Source: Globodera rostochiensis
Lineage: Eukaryota > Nematoda > Chromadorea > Rhabditida > Heteroderidae
DNA: 64,000 nt
Direction: 5' to 3'
Assembly (NCBI GenBank): GCA_018350325.1
Contig: JAEVLN010000010.1
Location: forward strand, 2,108,001-2,172,000
Every line of letters starts with the position of its first letter. Positions within the stretch are counted from its first letter, which is position 1. The notes under the pieces are model-generated. The model ran no database searches. It was given only the letters and a program-made list of their open reading frames with translations, and was not told the origin of the DNA. Position numbers and translations under genes: made by a program. This document shows, in pieces, positions 46,470 to 59,129 of the stretch.

Positions 46470-46780
46470 TCATATTAATGCGTAAAGGGCCGGCCGCACA
46501 GGCCAATGGGCCCGTTGGAAAGTCCCAACCATCCGGTGCTACCAGAAACGCCGAGTGCCGGGGGGTGCTGACGTTTAGGCCGACGGGGGAATCCCGGTTT
46601 TACTCGGGGGAGTTTGTTTGGGTTAGGGGACCGCCATATTTCCCGAAGCAGGGCCTCCCGGGGTGATCAGTCCCTTTAGGCCACTCCCGCCGCTCCTTCC
46701 CCCCCCCCCACTCGATGTCGTCGCTTGGCGCGTTTTATGCTCTGGGGAAAACTGACCCGTCCGCAATGAAATGCCATTGA
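46470..46780. other. GC-rich block of unknown nature, copy 2
   Basis: The most diverged of the three copies (see 40480-40810). It lacks the adjacent 120-bp MITE. Conserved blocks are CATCCGGTGCTACCA, GCTGACGTTTAGGCCG and CCTCCCGGGGTGATCAGTCC. Confidence 0.4.
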
Positions 46781-47177
46781 TCGGAATTTGGTCCAAGCCC
46801 ATTTTTGTACAAAATTTTTGGGTGTCGTTCGGGGATAACCTACATCCCTAAAGATGGCATAATCGAGTAACAAAATTCATTTTTGCCAAGGGCAGGGTGT
46901 TGGTTTCCGGGTCCAGAAAATCCATGTCTGGATCCAGATTCCAGATCTTCAGGCCCGAGTCACAGGCTCTATAATATCTTTCTGATTTTAAACGGCGCTA
47001 TTATAAATTCACAAATTGTAAAGCATAAATTGGGAAGAATTCTAGTGCCTATTTTGGGGTTTTTAGTGTCTATTTGTTTATCTATTTTAACAGTTTTTGT
47101 GCTATTAATGATAATAATTAATAACAGTTTCTTTTGGAAACAAAATATATTCAAAATTATTAATTCAGATTAGAAAA

Positions 47178-49256
47178 ATGCTATTTTTACTCCAACTTTT
47201 GATTTTAACTGCATTTTTTGTTGTCCCCAACGATTCAGTGGACTTATTGAACAAACTACATCTTTCATCAACAAATAGAAATCTGCTGAAAATTGTCAAA
47301 GAATTGTCTTCAGATTATGAAAAAGAGCGGAATAAAGGCATTTATAAAATGGTCAAACTGTTCACCGAAGAAAAAAATGTTAAAAAAGAAGATGATGGCT
47401 TTACTATTCCAGCAGAAAAAGCGAAAGAATTTTTGCAAAAAGTTTTTTTGGCACTCAAAGACGACAATGTCATTATGCCAAAAGAGAAGGAAATGGACGA
47501 AAAATGGATTTGTGCGGCAGAAAATCAGCCAAAAAATTTTTTAAAAGAAATTCTGGAAGGATTATTTGATGTGAAATTTGCTGATCAATTGAAGGAATAT
47601 TCAAAGAAATTAAAACCTTTTTTGATGATTTTATCGATGGCTATTCGAATTTGTGCAATTTTTGGTTCTGAAAAGGACCAATATTCTCTAGAAGCATTCT
47701 TAACCGCTTATAAATGTGCCAACGTCGATGAAAGTCAACAACCAATGTAAATTAATATATTTAATATAATAAACAATTTATTAATTTTCTATTAAGGATT
47801 TATTCTTATAAAACAATTGATTGTCCAATATTAACAATTTATTCCTACGAAATATTGCCAATTAATAACAATGGCCAATCATTGAATTTGTCCGATAAAA
47901 TTGCTTCGATTAAATTTTGCAACACAAAAACTGACTCGGCCGAACGTTTGGATGATAACCCCATTTTATTTATCATTAATTCAATTTTTAGGGAATTTTA
48001 ATTTTTTGTTGAAATTATCCGATGTTGACGTAACGCCATTTGCCATCGTTAAATTGGCTAAAGATATTCGTGGGGGAATTGAAAATGGAGCAATGGCTAT
48101 GGAAATTGATAAAATGAACCTTTCTCAATTGGCGGGTGCGCACTTTACCGGTCACTCATTCACTGACTATAAAAAAAAGAATCCATCTGCTTCGATGTTC
48201 CAGGTATGTTCTATTTTATGAAAACACGGAATATGCGAATATGGTACATGAAAAATTTGGAAAAGTTTAGACAAATTCCGTGCATTCCGTTATATTTCCC
48301 AAAACCATCCCCGGAATGCCGAATCGTTTCTTTAGGCGAGCTTGCATGGCGAAGTCTCCTTTTGTTTAAGCAAATTTTTGCTGAATTTGCTGAATCGCAC
48401 TTTGAATTTGCACAATTTGGAAAAGTATTTTGTGGACACCAAACTGACTAATGATTTAATGAAAAAACAATTTGAGGCAAAACAAAAATTATTTTACGAT
48501 CGTCGCAACATATACAGCCAAGAATACGTTGATTATTATTGGAAAAACGAAATTGCTAAACGTGAACATTATTTACATTTTGAAGACGCCATTCACATTA
48601 ATTGGAACCCGCACAAAGGTTAGCCCCGCCGGCTCCTTTTTGTTAATATTAAAATTTATTTTATTATAAAATAATATTTTAAGAAATGTTTATATTAATA
48701 CAATTGCTCAAATATCGCTGTTTTTGCTCGACTCGATTATATAATTGGCGCTACGATGATAAATTTTACATAGGTATGGTGCAACTCGGTCAAATGCTTT
48801 GAGTAGTAAATGGCAAAATTGTCTCAAATCGGGAATCTGCATTTAAATATATTTTACAAATTCATTAAATTATTTATTTTTTGAAATTGTGCGGTGACAG
48901 CCCCCCGGATATGCACCACAAAAGTGAATTTTAAAAAGTTTTTAGAATTGCATGAAGAATGTAAAGAAATGTACGAAATTCTTGTATCAGAGGGAAAAGA
49001 CCTACTTTTTGGCGTAGAAATGATTGCGGGCGACGAACAGAATGATCTTCTGAAGCATCTTGAAACTTTGGAAAACTTTGAACAAATCAAAAAGGCCTAC
49101 GAAAAACTAAAAACATATTTTAAAAAAAGAGTGGAAGCTAACAACAAAAAGGAAAGAAGATGCACTAAAGAAGAAGAAGAGGACGGATACTATGCAATTG
49201 TTTTGTTGGATTTGGAATTTAAAAAGGCTTTCGAGAAGGTTTTGGTGGAATTTTAG
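47178..49256 (+). CDS. Secreted-protein family B, copy 2 (five exons, one frame break)
   Basis: Exons 47178-47746, 47797-48203, 48336-48618, 48684-48773 and 48946-49256. Exon 1 is fully open: signal peptide MLFLLQLLILTAFFVVP, then a mature region with its own start (VDLLNKLHLSSTN) unlike copies 1 and 3. Exons 3-5 are open and diverged from the other copies mainly by codon-level changes (exon 4 MFILIQLLKYRCFC), a coding pattern. The only lesion is a five-T run at 47985-47989 in exon 2, where copy 3 has four; TTTTTAG there could also be a 3' splice site. Without splicing after exon 1 a 190-aa product would result. With all exons the protein is about 550 aa. No domain is recognised; abundant Lys/Glu helices and a signal peptide suggest a secreted structural or effector role. 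Confidence 0.55.
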
Positions 49257-50760
49257 GGGTTTTCCTTCTTTTTTGTATGTTTTGTTGCTAAAAGAATTGT
49301 TTTTTTTGTTTCAATTTGATTGGAATCTTCAATTTTTATGTTCTGTCTGTAATTTGTTATTTATTTTGGGCTACTTTTATCTACAACATTTTTTTTCTGA
49401 GGGGATAAATGATTTTGTAAACGGAATTGATTATTCGCTCCGAATTATTCTCTTCATTTTGAAAATTCCTTAACAAAAATGCAATAAAAAGGGTAAAACT
49501 CCCCACCTAAAAATCGACTTTTTCCCCTAACTGCTTCCACCCCCGGGAAAATTTTGGCTACGGGCCTAGCATGGAAACCAGGGCTGGTCAAAATCGGAAA
49601 ATTAAATCCGAAATCCGCAAGTAAAAAGTGGTGATAAATCAGGGCGCGTAACTGTCCTTATTTATAAGATTTGTCCTTATTTCAGGCCTTCGTCCTTATT
49701 TGGTCCTTGTTTTTCGAATTTTTCTTTTTTTATTAAATGATAAAATTAGTAAAGCAAAAAATATTTTATAAATATTAAAAGCAATCAATTTGTAAAATGA
49801 ATGGTATGATTTTGGCAATTCGCCCTTTTGCCAAAACAGGGCCGATTATAGTGCGACCCCTGATAAACCCGCCCGCCGATTATTTGTAGAGATTTTTTAC
49901 GTTTTATTTCCCCAACCCCCGACATGGACAACCCCGGACTTTTTGCCCCCGAGGGGTCGGGGAGGATCCCTAGTCTAAATTTGCAGAACCTTGTCAAACT
50001 AGAACAAAAAGTTTAAATCTGTCTTTTGATCATGCCATTTTAGGGGTGTAAATTTAGGATCAACAAACCGGTCCCGGAATTTCGATATTCAAACCCGGGG
50101 CTGGGACATGAAAAGACCGGGAAATCACATCCCGGTCCTGTGCTACCCTACAGTAATCTTTAATTACAAAGTTCTTAAATTCGCAAATAACCGTTTCGAA
50201 AATAATATTTTAATCGCAAGTTCAATGACAAAAAATTAGCAAAAATCCGTCAACGTCACCCGTCATGATGGACCCTCCAAAATGGCCGTCAGTTTGATCG
50301 TGCCATTTTTAGGGGTGTAAATTTAGGACCAAAAAACCGTGCCCGGGATTTCGATAAGACCGTGAAATCGGTTGGGACCTAAAAAGACCGGGAAAATCAC
50401 GTGCCGATAGGCGTTAACGAGAATTTTTTTTTTTTAAAAAGATCAATTTTGATAAGAAAAAAATCAGGCGATGCCTGAGGTCATGAAAGAACCAAACAAA
50501 GTCAATTATATGTTAGAGAAATTATTATGAGGAGACAGCATTGCGTAGAAAATAAAAAATAAATAAAAATGAAAAAAACTCAAAAAAAAGTCTCACCAAA
50601 CTCCAAAAAACCCCAAATGAGGCTAAAACCTCATCGAACACATTAAAAAATTTGTAAAGTCCCGCTTCCTATGGTAAAATCGCATCATTTCACGGCCCAA
50701 TGTGCTAACCTATGCAGAACTTTTTTCCCAAATTATACGAACAATTGGCATAACCGTTAT
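49257..50760. other. Non-coding stretch with transposon scraps
   Basis: No exon found. It has CCCCGAGGGGTCGGGGAGGA and GGTCCCGGAATTTCGATATT blocks shared with 39290-39540, which look like decayed hAT-type MITEs. Confidence 0.45.
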
Positions 50761-50989
50761 TACATACCTATTTTAAGTCTTTTAATTAAATGATAAAATT
50801 AGTAAAGCAAAAATTTTATAAACTATAAAAAGCAATCAATATAGTAAAATGAAATTGTATGATTTTGACAAGTCGTCCTTTTGCCAAAACTGGGCCGATT
50901 ACATATAGTGCACTGGAAAAGTGGCCACGAGTATGGCCAAATTAAAATATACATAATTGTAAAAGAAATGGAATTTATGCATGAGAGAA

Positions 50990-51125
50990 TCCTTCTATAC
51001 ATTATACAAATCAATGGATTCTATACATTAAACAATTCATGGCTTCTACACATTATACAAATCCATTGATTATATACGTTATAATTTATTGTCCATTGTT
51101 TCTATACATTATACAAATCTATAGC
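50990..51125. repeat. TTCTATACATTATACAAATC minisatellite, copy 3
   Basis: About four to five units, family of 39965-40165; differs from that array by deletion of whole units. Confidence 0.8.
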
Positions 51126-51469
51126 TCCTACATACACATGCATCGATAGAAAGCGCTGGCACTGGCATAATGAGCAATTCCACGTCAACGCCAGGATTAA
51201 CTAAGTGATTGTTGCTATTTAAGCTGTCAATTGCAGCCTTAAATCATTTCAGATTAAAATTTTTATTAAGAACCCTCCCCCAATTTCACTTATCACTTTT
51301 TAATTTTGGATTTTTTGAAAAACGCACAAAATTTTGCAAACCACCATTACGGTTACCCGCAGTTGCGTACCCAACGGGTCGAGTTTGACCAGCGAGGATT
51401 CTTAATAAGTAGGAGGAGGTGGATTTATGGCATTTGCCGGCTTTTTAAGCAAGGCTGATTTTGCTTTTC

Positions 51470-51820
51470 ATAAGCTTCCCCCACTTACCTTCCATCGGTT
51501 CCAACCCCACGGGCGCGCAGGGCAAAGGGGCGTTGGGAAAGTCAGTCTCAACCATCCGGTGCTACCAAAAACGCCGAGCGCCGGGGGGGGGGGGGGGGGG
51601 GCTGACGTTTAGGCCGGCGGGGGAATCCTGGTTTTACTCTTTTACTCGGGCCAGTTTGTGTTGGGGGGCCGCCGTATTTTCCGAAGCAGGGCGGGCCTCC
51701 CGGGGTGATCAGTCCCTTCGGGCCACTCCCGCAGCTCCTTCCACCCCCACTCGATGTCGTCGTGGCGCGTTTTATGCTTGGGGGAAAACTGACGCGCCCG
51801 CAATGAAATGCCAATTTAAA
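51470..51820. other. GC-rich block of unknown nature, copy 3
   Basis: Almost identical to 40480-40810 but with a G run of eighteen at 51583-51600 (nine or ten there). Confidence 0.4.
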
Positions 51821-51829
51821 TCGATCAAC

Positions 51830-51949
51830 TAGGGTTGTCACCCCGACCCCGTCCCCGACCTTAGGCCATTTTTCTGGGTTTTCCCCGACCCCGACACTTC
51901 TAACCCCGACCCCGCAATTCTCAACCCCGCACGCGGGGTGACAACCCTA
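51830..51949. mobile_element. hAT-like MITE (120 bp), copy 2
   Basis: Same insertion as 40826-40945, with the CGATCAAC duplication at 51822-51829 and 51950-51957. It was carried along by the segmental duplication. Confidence 0.85.
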
Positions 51950-52084
51950 CGATCAACCATTGGTTGGTCGGAATTTGGTCCAAGCCCATTTTTGTACAAC
52001 AGTTTTTGTGCTATTCGTGATAATAAGTAACAGTTTCTTTTGAAAACAAAATATTATTCAAAATTATTAATTCAGATTAAAAAA

Positions 52085-54328
52085 ATGCTGTTTTTACTCC
52101 AACTTTTGATTTTAATTGGATTTTTTGTTGTCCCCAACGATTCGAAGGAAAGACACACATTGAAAGGTTTTTTTTGGAAGAAAATCTGCTGAAAATTGTC
52201 GAAGAATTGTCTTCTAAAGATGAAAATGAGCGGAATAAAGGCATTTATAAAATGGTCGAACTGTTTACCGAAGGAAATGCTAAAAAAGGAGATTATGATT
52301 TTACAATTCCAGCAGAAAAAGCGAAAGAATTTTTGAAAAAAGTATTTTTGGCACTCAAAGACGGCAATTTCATTATGCCAAAAGTAACGGAAATGGACGA
52401 AAAATGGATTTGTGCGGCAGAAAATCAGCCAAAAAATTCTTTAAAAGCAATTCTGGAAGGATTATTTGATGCGAAATTTTCTGATCAATTGGAAGAATAT
52501 TCAAAGAATTTAAAACCTTTTTTGATGATTTTATCGGTGGCTATTCGAATTTGTGCAATTTTTGGTTCTGAAAAGGACCAATATTCTCTAGAAGCATTCT
52601 TAACCGCTTATAAGTGTGCCAATGTCGGTGAAAGTCAACAACCAATGTAAATTAATATATTTTAATATAATAAACAATTTATTAATTTTCTATTAAGGAT
52701 TTATTCTTATAAAACAATTGATTGCCCACCATTAACAATTTATTCTTACAAAATATTGCCAATTAATAACAATGGGCAATCATTGAATTTGTCCGATAAA
52801 ATCGCTTTAATTAAATTTTGCAAAACAAAAACGGACTCGGCCGAACGTATGGATGATAAACCCATTTTATTTATCATTAATTCAATTTTAGGGAATTTTA
52901 ATTTTTTGTTGAAATTATCCGATGTTGACGTAACGCCATTTGCCATCGTTAAATTGGCTAAAGATATTCGTGGGGGAATTGAAAATGGAGCAATGGCTAT
53001 GGAAATTGATAAAATGAACCTTTCTCAATTGGCGGGTGCGCACTTTACCGGTCACTCATTCACTGACTATAAAAAAAAGAATCCATCTGCTTCGATGTTC
53101 CAGGTATGTTCTATTTTATGAAAACACGGAATATGCGAATAAGGAACATGGAATTTTTGAAAAATTTTATTTAATAATTTTGCTGCAAAAAATTTAATTT
53201 CTAATATTAATCAGAAAAAATTGTTTCTCGAAAAACTGACACAAAATTTTCAAACCAAACCGTGCATTATTTAGTGTATTTCCTAAACCGCCACCGGATG
53301 CCGAATCGGAATTGTACCCTAAAAATTTTTACTTAGGCGACCTTGAAAGACGGAGGCTCCTTTTGTTTAAGCAATTTTTTGCTGAATTTGCTGAATCGCA
53401 CTTTGAATTTGCCCAATTTGGAAAAGTATTTTGTGGCCACCAATCTGTCGGAGGAATTAAAGGCAAAACAATTGGAGGCAAAAGAAAAGTTATTTTTGGG
53501 TCGTTTCAACGACAAATACAGCCAAAAAGACGTTGAAAGTTGGAAAAACGAAATTGCTAAACGTGAATATTATTTACATTTTGAAGAGGCCATTCACATT
53601 AATTGGAACCCTGCCAAAGGTTAGCCCCGCCGGCTTCTTTTTGTAATACTAAAAACAAACAATATTTTAGAAATGTTTATATTAATACAACTGGTCAAAT
53701 ATAAGTGTTTTTGCACGACTGAATTATATGATTGGCGCAGAAATGATAAATTTTACAGAGGTATGGTGCCCGTTTATTTAATAAAGAACTTGTCAAATGC
53801 TTTGAGTAGTAAATGGCAAAATTGTCTCAAATAGGCAATATGCGTTTAAATTATATTTTAGTCCCCGGGTATGCATTAGTGATGCACGAGAGTCTCGGTC
53901 TTGAGTCTCGACTCGAGAAAAGTCTCGGGTTTTTTGGGTCTCGTCTCGAGTCTCGGTAAATTTTGGGTCTCGTGCATCACTAGTATGCACCACAAAAGTG
54001 AATTTTTAAAACGTTTTTAGCTTTGCATAAAGAATGTGACGAAATGCGCAAAAATGATGAATTATACGGAAAAGACCGACTTAGTGGCGTAGGAAAAATT
54101 GCGGCCGACGAACAGAATGCGCATCTGACGCCTCTTCAAACTTTGGAAAACTTTGAACAAATTAAAATGGCCTACGAAAAACTAAAAACATATTTAAAAA
54201 AAAGAGTGGAAGCTAACAAAAAAAAGGAAAGATGCACTAAAGAAGAAGAAGAGGACGGATACAAAGGAGTTGTTGAGTTGAATGAGGAATTTGGCAAGGC
54301 ATTCATAGAGGTTTTGAAGCAAATTTAG
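52085..54328 (+). pseudogene. Secreted-protein family B, copy 3 (five exons, one frame break)
   Basis: Exons 52085-52646, 52698-53103, 53337-53619, 53671-53760 and 54021-54328. The signal peptide matches copy 1. A T run of eight at 52168-52175 (nine in copy 1) shifts the frame just after it, giving a stop about 35 codons in. From 52174 onward the family frame is open to the end, and this is the only copy whose exon 2 is uninterrupted (136 codons, ending SASMFQ before GTATGT). The rest equals copy 1 almost base for base from about 53105. A single homopolymer error would restore a complete frame, so pseudogene status is not certain. Confidence 0.55.
53877..53982. mobile_element. hAT-like MITE (106 bp) in intron 4 of family B copy 3
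   Basis: Counterpart of 42908-43013 with one base difference seen (CTCGGTAAA instead of CTCGGCAAA). Confidence 0.8.
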
Positions 54329-55122
54329 GAGATATAGTTCTTTTTTTTTATAGTTTACAATTTGTTTCAATTTTCCGTCTGACTATTGGAATTTTCAATT
54401 TTTATGTTCTGTCTGGAATTTGTTTATTTATTTTGGGCTACTTTTATTTATGTACAACATTTTTTTTCTCAGGCGATAAATGATTTTTTGAGATTATTCG
54501 GTCCGAATTGAAACGCGTTAACAATTGAGATTTTATAAAAAGTAACAACAGGGTTCGGATTCGTACTTGAATGGTAAGTACAGTACTTGAAAATCGACCC
54601 TACGTACTTATTTTTTTGAAAATTCGAAAATTGCAAAATGGTCGAATTTTTGCGCAATTTTCTTAACAAAAACGTTAAAAATTAGAAAAAAATTTCCCGG
54701 GGCCCATCACAACGAAATCCAAGGCTAAATATGGCTTTGGTCTGGGGTAAAACACAAAATTTGACCCCTAAATTAATTTTGGTGAAAATTTTTAAGCGTA
54801 CTTGAATTGCGAAAAATTTACCAGTATGTACTTGAAAATCAACATATTGTACTTGAAGTTTTGTCGACCGAACCCTGGGTATCAAGAATAAAGGAATCGG
54901 TCTAATTGTATCTACAAGTCAATCTCTGCAATAATGTTAATGGTTTAGGGTAGGGTTATCACCCCGAACCCATCCCAGACCCCGCGAATTCAGCCCATTT
55001 TTTGGGGTTTCTCCGACCCCGACACTAACTTGAAAAATCGATTTTTTTTAACTTTTTTCAAGTTTTTGGATATAACTTTTTGAGAGCATTCGAAAGGCTA
55101 TAATAATGATGAGCCAGAATTG

Positions 55123-55860
55123 TTATTTGATGTTCTGTAAATCCAGAATGCACCAGAATTTGCTGTTCCGGAAAGCCATCTGAACCAGAAATAGGTTTTC
55201 CGGAAAGACAGTATGGGCAAGAATTTGTGATTTGATGTTCTGTAAATCCAGAATGCACCAGAATTTGCTGTTCCGGAAAGCCATCTGAACCAGAAATAGG
55301 TTTTCCGGAAAGACAGTATGGGCAAGAATTCGTGTTTGATGTTCTGTAAATCCAGAATGCACCAGAATTTGCTGTTCCGGAAAGCCATCTGAACCAGAAA
55401 TAGGTTTTCCGGAAAGACAGTATGGGCAAGAATTTGTGTTTGATGTTCTGTAAATCCAGAATGCACCAGAATTTGCTGTTCCGGAAAGCCATCTGAACCA
55501 GAAATAGGTTTTCCGGAAAGACAGTATGGGCAAGAATTTGTGTTTCATGTTCCGTAAATCCAGAATGCACCAGAATTTGCTGTTCCGGAAAGCCATCTGA
55601 ACCAGAAATAGGTTTTCCGGGAAGACAGTATGGGCAAGAATTTGTGTTTGATGTTCTGTAAATCCAGAATGCACCAGAATTTGCTGTTCCGGAAAGCCAT
55701 CTGAACCAGAAATAGGTTTTCCGGAAAGACAGTATGGGCAAGAATTTGTGTTTGATGTTCTGTAAATCCAGAATGCACCAGAATTTGCTGTTCCGGAAAG
55801 CCATCTGAACCAGAAATAGGTTTTCCGGGAAGACATTATGAATAAGAATTTGTTATTTGT
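55123..55860. repeat. 104-bp tandem satellite, seven units
   Basis: Period 104 (first unit 105), starting TGTTCTGTAAATCCAGAATG with CCAGAATTTGCTGTTCCGG and AGGTTTTCCGGAAAGACAGT. The homologous place near 44160 has one unit, so the array expanded after the duplication. Long minus-strand open frames across it reflect a stop-free unit whose length is not a multiple of three; they are not genes. Confidence 0.9.
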
Positions 55861-55865
55861 TGGTC

Positions 55866-56128
55866 CTCCCTGGCTCTGATGCCAGCGAAAGTTGTTATTG
55901 GGCCTAATACCGTTAAAGCCTGCAGTAGCAGCTCCAAGAACCCCTCCGGTAGCAGCTCCAACAAGAACGCGTCCAGCAGTGTTGATGCCAAATTCAGCTG
56001 CGTCGCCAACCATTTGGTGTTCTTTTCAGTGAAATATGAAAAGCACGATAATAATGTTCAAAACCGCAGCCACAGAGTTCCTCGACGATTCATCCCAAAT
56101 GTTCTTCAGTTGATAACGATGATCCCAT
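55866..56128 (-). pseudogene. Broken first exon of the LRAT-like gene, copy 2
   Basis: Practically the same sequence, with the same early stop, as 44280-44535, so the lesion preceded the segmental duplication. Confidence 0.65.
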
Positions 56129-56129
56129 G

Positions 56130-57660
56130 GTGAATGTTGTTCTGATGCGTACAGTGTTAACGGAAAATTCAAATTATTTTTTGGTATGAGCCGATCGGGT
56201 ATAAATAATGTAATTTAGCACTGGAATTCGTTGCACTAAAATTAATCGAAAATGAAACTGCTGGGACTGACTGGATCGTACAGCATCCCTTTTTGGCCCC
56301 ACCCGGCCAAGTACACAAAGAGGTTAAAGGACAACACAAATACAATCAAACCAGGGTTCCTGATTTGATTCAAGGGTTGGTTAAACATGGAAAGTCATCT
56401 GATTTAAATTGAAGCCAAATGGTGAATTATTTATAAAAATATAAAAAGGACGGAATGTGGCAGCGGTCGGCGTGAAGATGGGGAAGTATAGGCACACAAA
56501 AAGGCAAATGAATGCCCGATCGATGGTTAACGAAGCAAATTGTGAGTATTATGCATTTGCTGGACGTGCTCTGCTGCTGTTGGGCTGGCGATGATTGGCG
56601 TCGGTGAATTCGCGTTTCAAAAGAATTCAAATAAAATAATCCTTTTCCCATTGATTACCCATAGGCATATTTCTTTTTTATGTGTCAACATTTTGCCCCA
56701 TCCGTCTTGTCACGACGGACCCCACAAAATGCACGTCATGAAGGAATTTGAAAAACGAAAGTCTTTTAATAAAAAAAAAATTTTTTTTTAAATATTTAAT
56801 TTACAAAGTAGTAAAATATTTTTGTGCTGTGTGGTGTTGAGGTTAGAAATATTAATTAGGCATAACATAGGTTCTTCGGAAACGACCCAAATACGGAATC
56901 CAAAATTCATTTTAGAAAACCGCGATAAATCCGCCCGCCAATTTTCGGTGATCGAAGGTGAACACCCCTAAAGATCGGACTTTTTTGGGGGAGTTATGAA
57001 TCATCCCGACTGTGTAAATGAATTTTTACCAGTTTCAATGAACATATATAGTGTGGGAAAAATTTTATAAATTTTTTCAGATTTTAAAGAATATTTTTGA
57101 TGACAATTCAGATCAAATTCATTTTGTGTTTAATAAATATTAAGATAAATGATTTTTTGAGATTATTCGGTCCGAATTTTTTAAATCAAATACAATTTTT
57201 TTTTAATATTTTTGGCCGGCATTTACAACTTTTTGGAATTATTTTCAAATATTTTTTGATTAAAATGCGTTCAAAAAGAATTTTTGGAAAAAATTCACAT
57301 CACAACTTTAAAAATTTGTAAAAAAGTTCAAAAATTTCCGGGATCGGTTTTTTGAGCTTAAAAGCGCAACAAAAAAAAAGTAACAACAGGGTTCGGATTC
57401 GTACTTGAATGGTAAGTACAGTACTTGATCCGGTTTTGGAAGATGTCGGTCAAAATTGTATCTACAAGTCAATCTCTGCAATAATGATTAAATGGTTTAG
57501 GGTAGGGTTGTCACCCCGAGCCCATCCCCGACCCCGCGAATTTAGCCCATTTTTCGGGGTTTCCCCGACCCCGACACTTCTAACCCCGACACCCGACCCC
57601 TATCCCCGAGTCGGGGTCGGGGTTAAACCCCTAAAGATGGCATCATCGAGTGGCAAATTT
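56130..57660. other. Non-coding module and MITE fragment
   Basis: 56130-57090 copies 44540-45545. At 57508-57635 lies a CCCCGACCCCGA-rich MITE-like block (TAGGGTTGTCACCCCGAGC to GTTAAACCCCTA) related to 40826-40945. No exon found. Confidence 0.5.
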
Positions 57661-57854
57661 CATTGAGTTCAAGCATTTATTCACTTTTTATTCAGCTTCT
57701 AGTCTCTTCGCTCCCCCATTAAATAACATTGTAATAATTCAAATATTTTTAAATTAAAATGCGCGCAAAAAAATAAGAATCATTGGCGTACAATCCGAAT
57801 GCAGACCGGGAAAATAACTGGCTTCAAACTTAACCGATCCAGACATTATTATAG

Positions 57855-58050
57855 CTATTCGAATGCTCTTATGAGATGAAGCTATAGTTAAGCTAAAGTT
57901 TAGCGAATGGCCAAGTCTCAAAAAAGTTATGGACAAAAAACTTGAAACCCGATTTTTTTAAACTTTTTCAAGTTTTTGGCTATAACTTTTTTGAGATTTG
58001 TCCAATCACAAAACTTTAGCTTAACTATAGTTTCGTCTCATCAAGAGCAT
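57855..58050. repeat. Palindrome at the left edge of the satellite array
   Basis: Inverted arms with CTATAGTTAAGCTAAAGTTT and CAAAAAAGTTATGGACAAAA against their complements, with an AAACTTTTTCAAGTTTTTGG centre. One arm of it also precedes the satellite units at 44085 and 55060, so palindrome and satellite have spread together. Confidence 0.7.
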
Positions 58051-58059
58051 TAGAAGATG

Positions 58060-58578
58060 AGCCAGAATTGTTATTTGATGTTCTGGAAATCCAGAATGCA
58101 CCAGAATTTGCTGTTCCGGAAGATCTGGACCAGAATAGGTTTTCCGGAAAGACAGTATTAACAAGAATTTGTTATTTGATGTTCTGGAAATCCAGAATGC
58201 ACCAGAATTTGTTATTTAATCTTGAGTAAATCCAGAATGCACCAGAATTTGTTATTTAATCATCAGTAAATCCAGAATGCACCAGAATTTGCTGTGCCGG
58301 AAGATCTGGACCAGAATAGGTTTTCCGGAAAGTCAGTATCACTAGAATTCGTTATTTGCTGTTCCGGAAGATCTGGACCAGAATAGGTTTTCCGGAAAGA
58401 CAGTATGAAGAATTTGTTATTTGATGTTCTAGAAATCCAGAATGCACCAGAATTTGTTGTTCCGGAAAGCCATCCGGACCAGAAATAGGTTTTCCGGAAA
58501 GATTAGTATGCACCTGAATTGTTATTTAATCATCAGTAAATCCAGAATGCACCAGAATTTGCTGTCCCGGAAAGTCTT
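58060..58578. repeat. Satellite array, left of the retrotransposon
   Basis: Related to the 104-bp unit but with extra 40-50-bp sub-units (TTTGTTATTTAATCATCAGT and AAATCCAGAATGCACCAGAA). Same family as 61768-64000. Confidence 0.9.
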
Positions 58579-59129
58579 TGTTCGGGTGAAAGCACCCGAC
58601 GACATTCAAACCCATTTATCTGTTTGTTGCCCACCCACCATTTAGTCCTTCCTCTGACCCATTCCCTCCATTGTTTATGGGTGTCTGCCCTCCCACTACG
58701 GAGTCAGACACACCCCCGTTTTGCATTACCTGTGACCTATGAGTTATTGGTCATTCTTTTCCCTTTTTACTTATTGTTTGATGCAGTCGAATTGACTGCA
58801 TCTTATCTCCTTCTGTCGACCTTTTATTTGTTTGGCAATAAACGTATTTTATTATAACTGTTCGGCCATTTGACTATTCCCGGCCTTACCCGGACCGAAC
58901 AGATTGGCGACGCCCGTTCTGAATTCGAACAGAAACGGAAATAAAGCAATTGCGGACAGGTCCCGAATTGCCGTACTACACTCGTCGGACCAAAAACATT
59001 TCATCGTTTTCAACCCGTTTAATCCGCTAGGTGCGGTTAAACGTGATTCGTCAAAAACCGAGTATACCCTAGGCGGGAGAAAGGTCTGCCAGGTGCAACT
59101 CATTTTCGAAATATCCGGAGATATTCGAG

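Noticed and set aside
55058..56013. Minus-strand open frames of 248 and 296 codons
   Set aside because: They cover the 104-bp satellite, whose length is not a multiple of three and which lacks stops; the homologous place at 44160 has one unit only.
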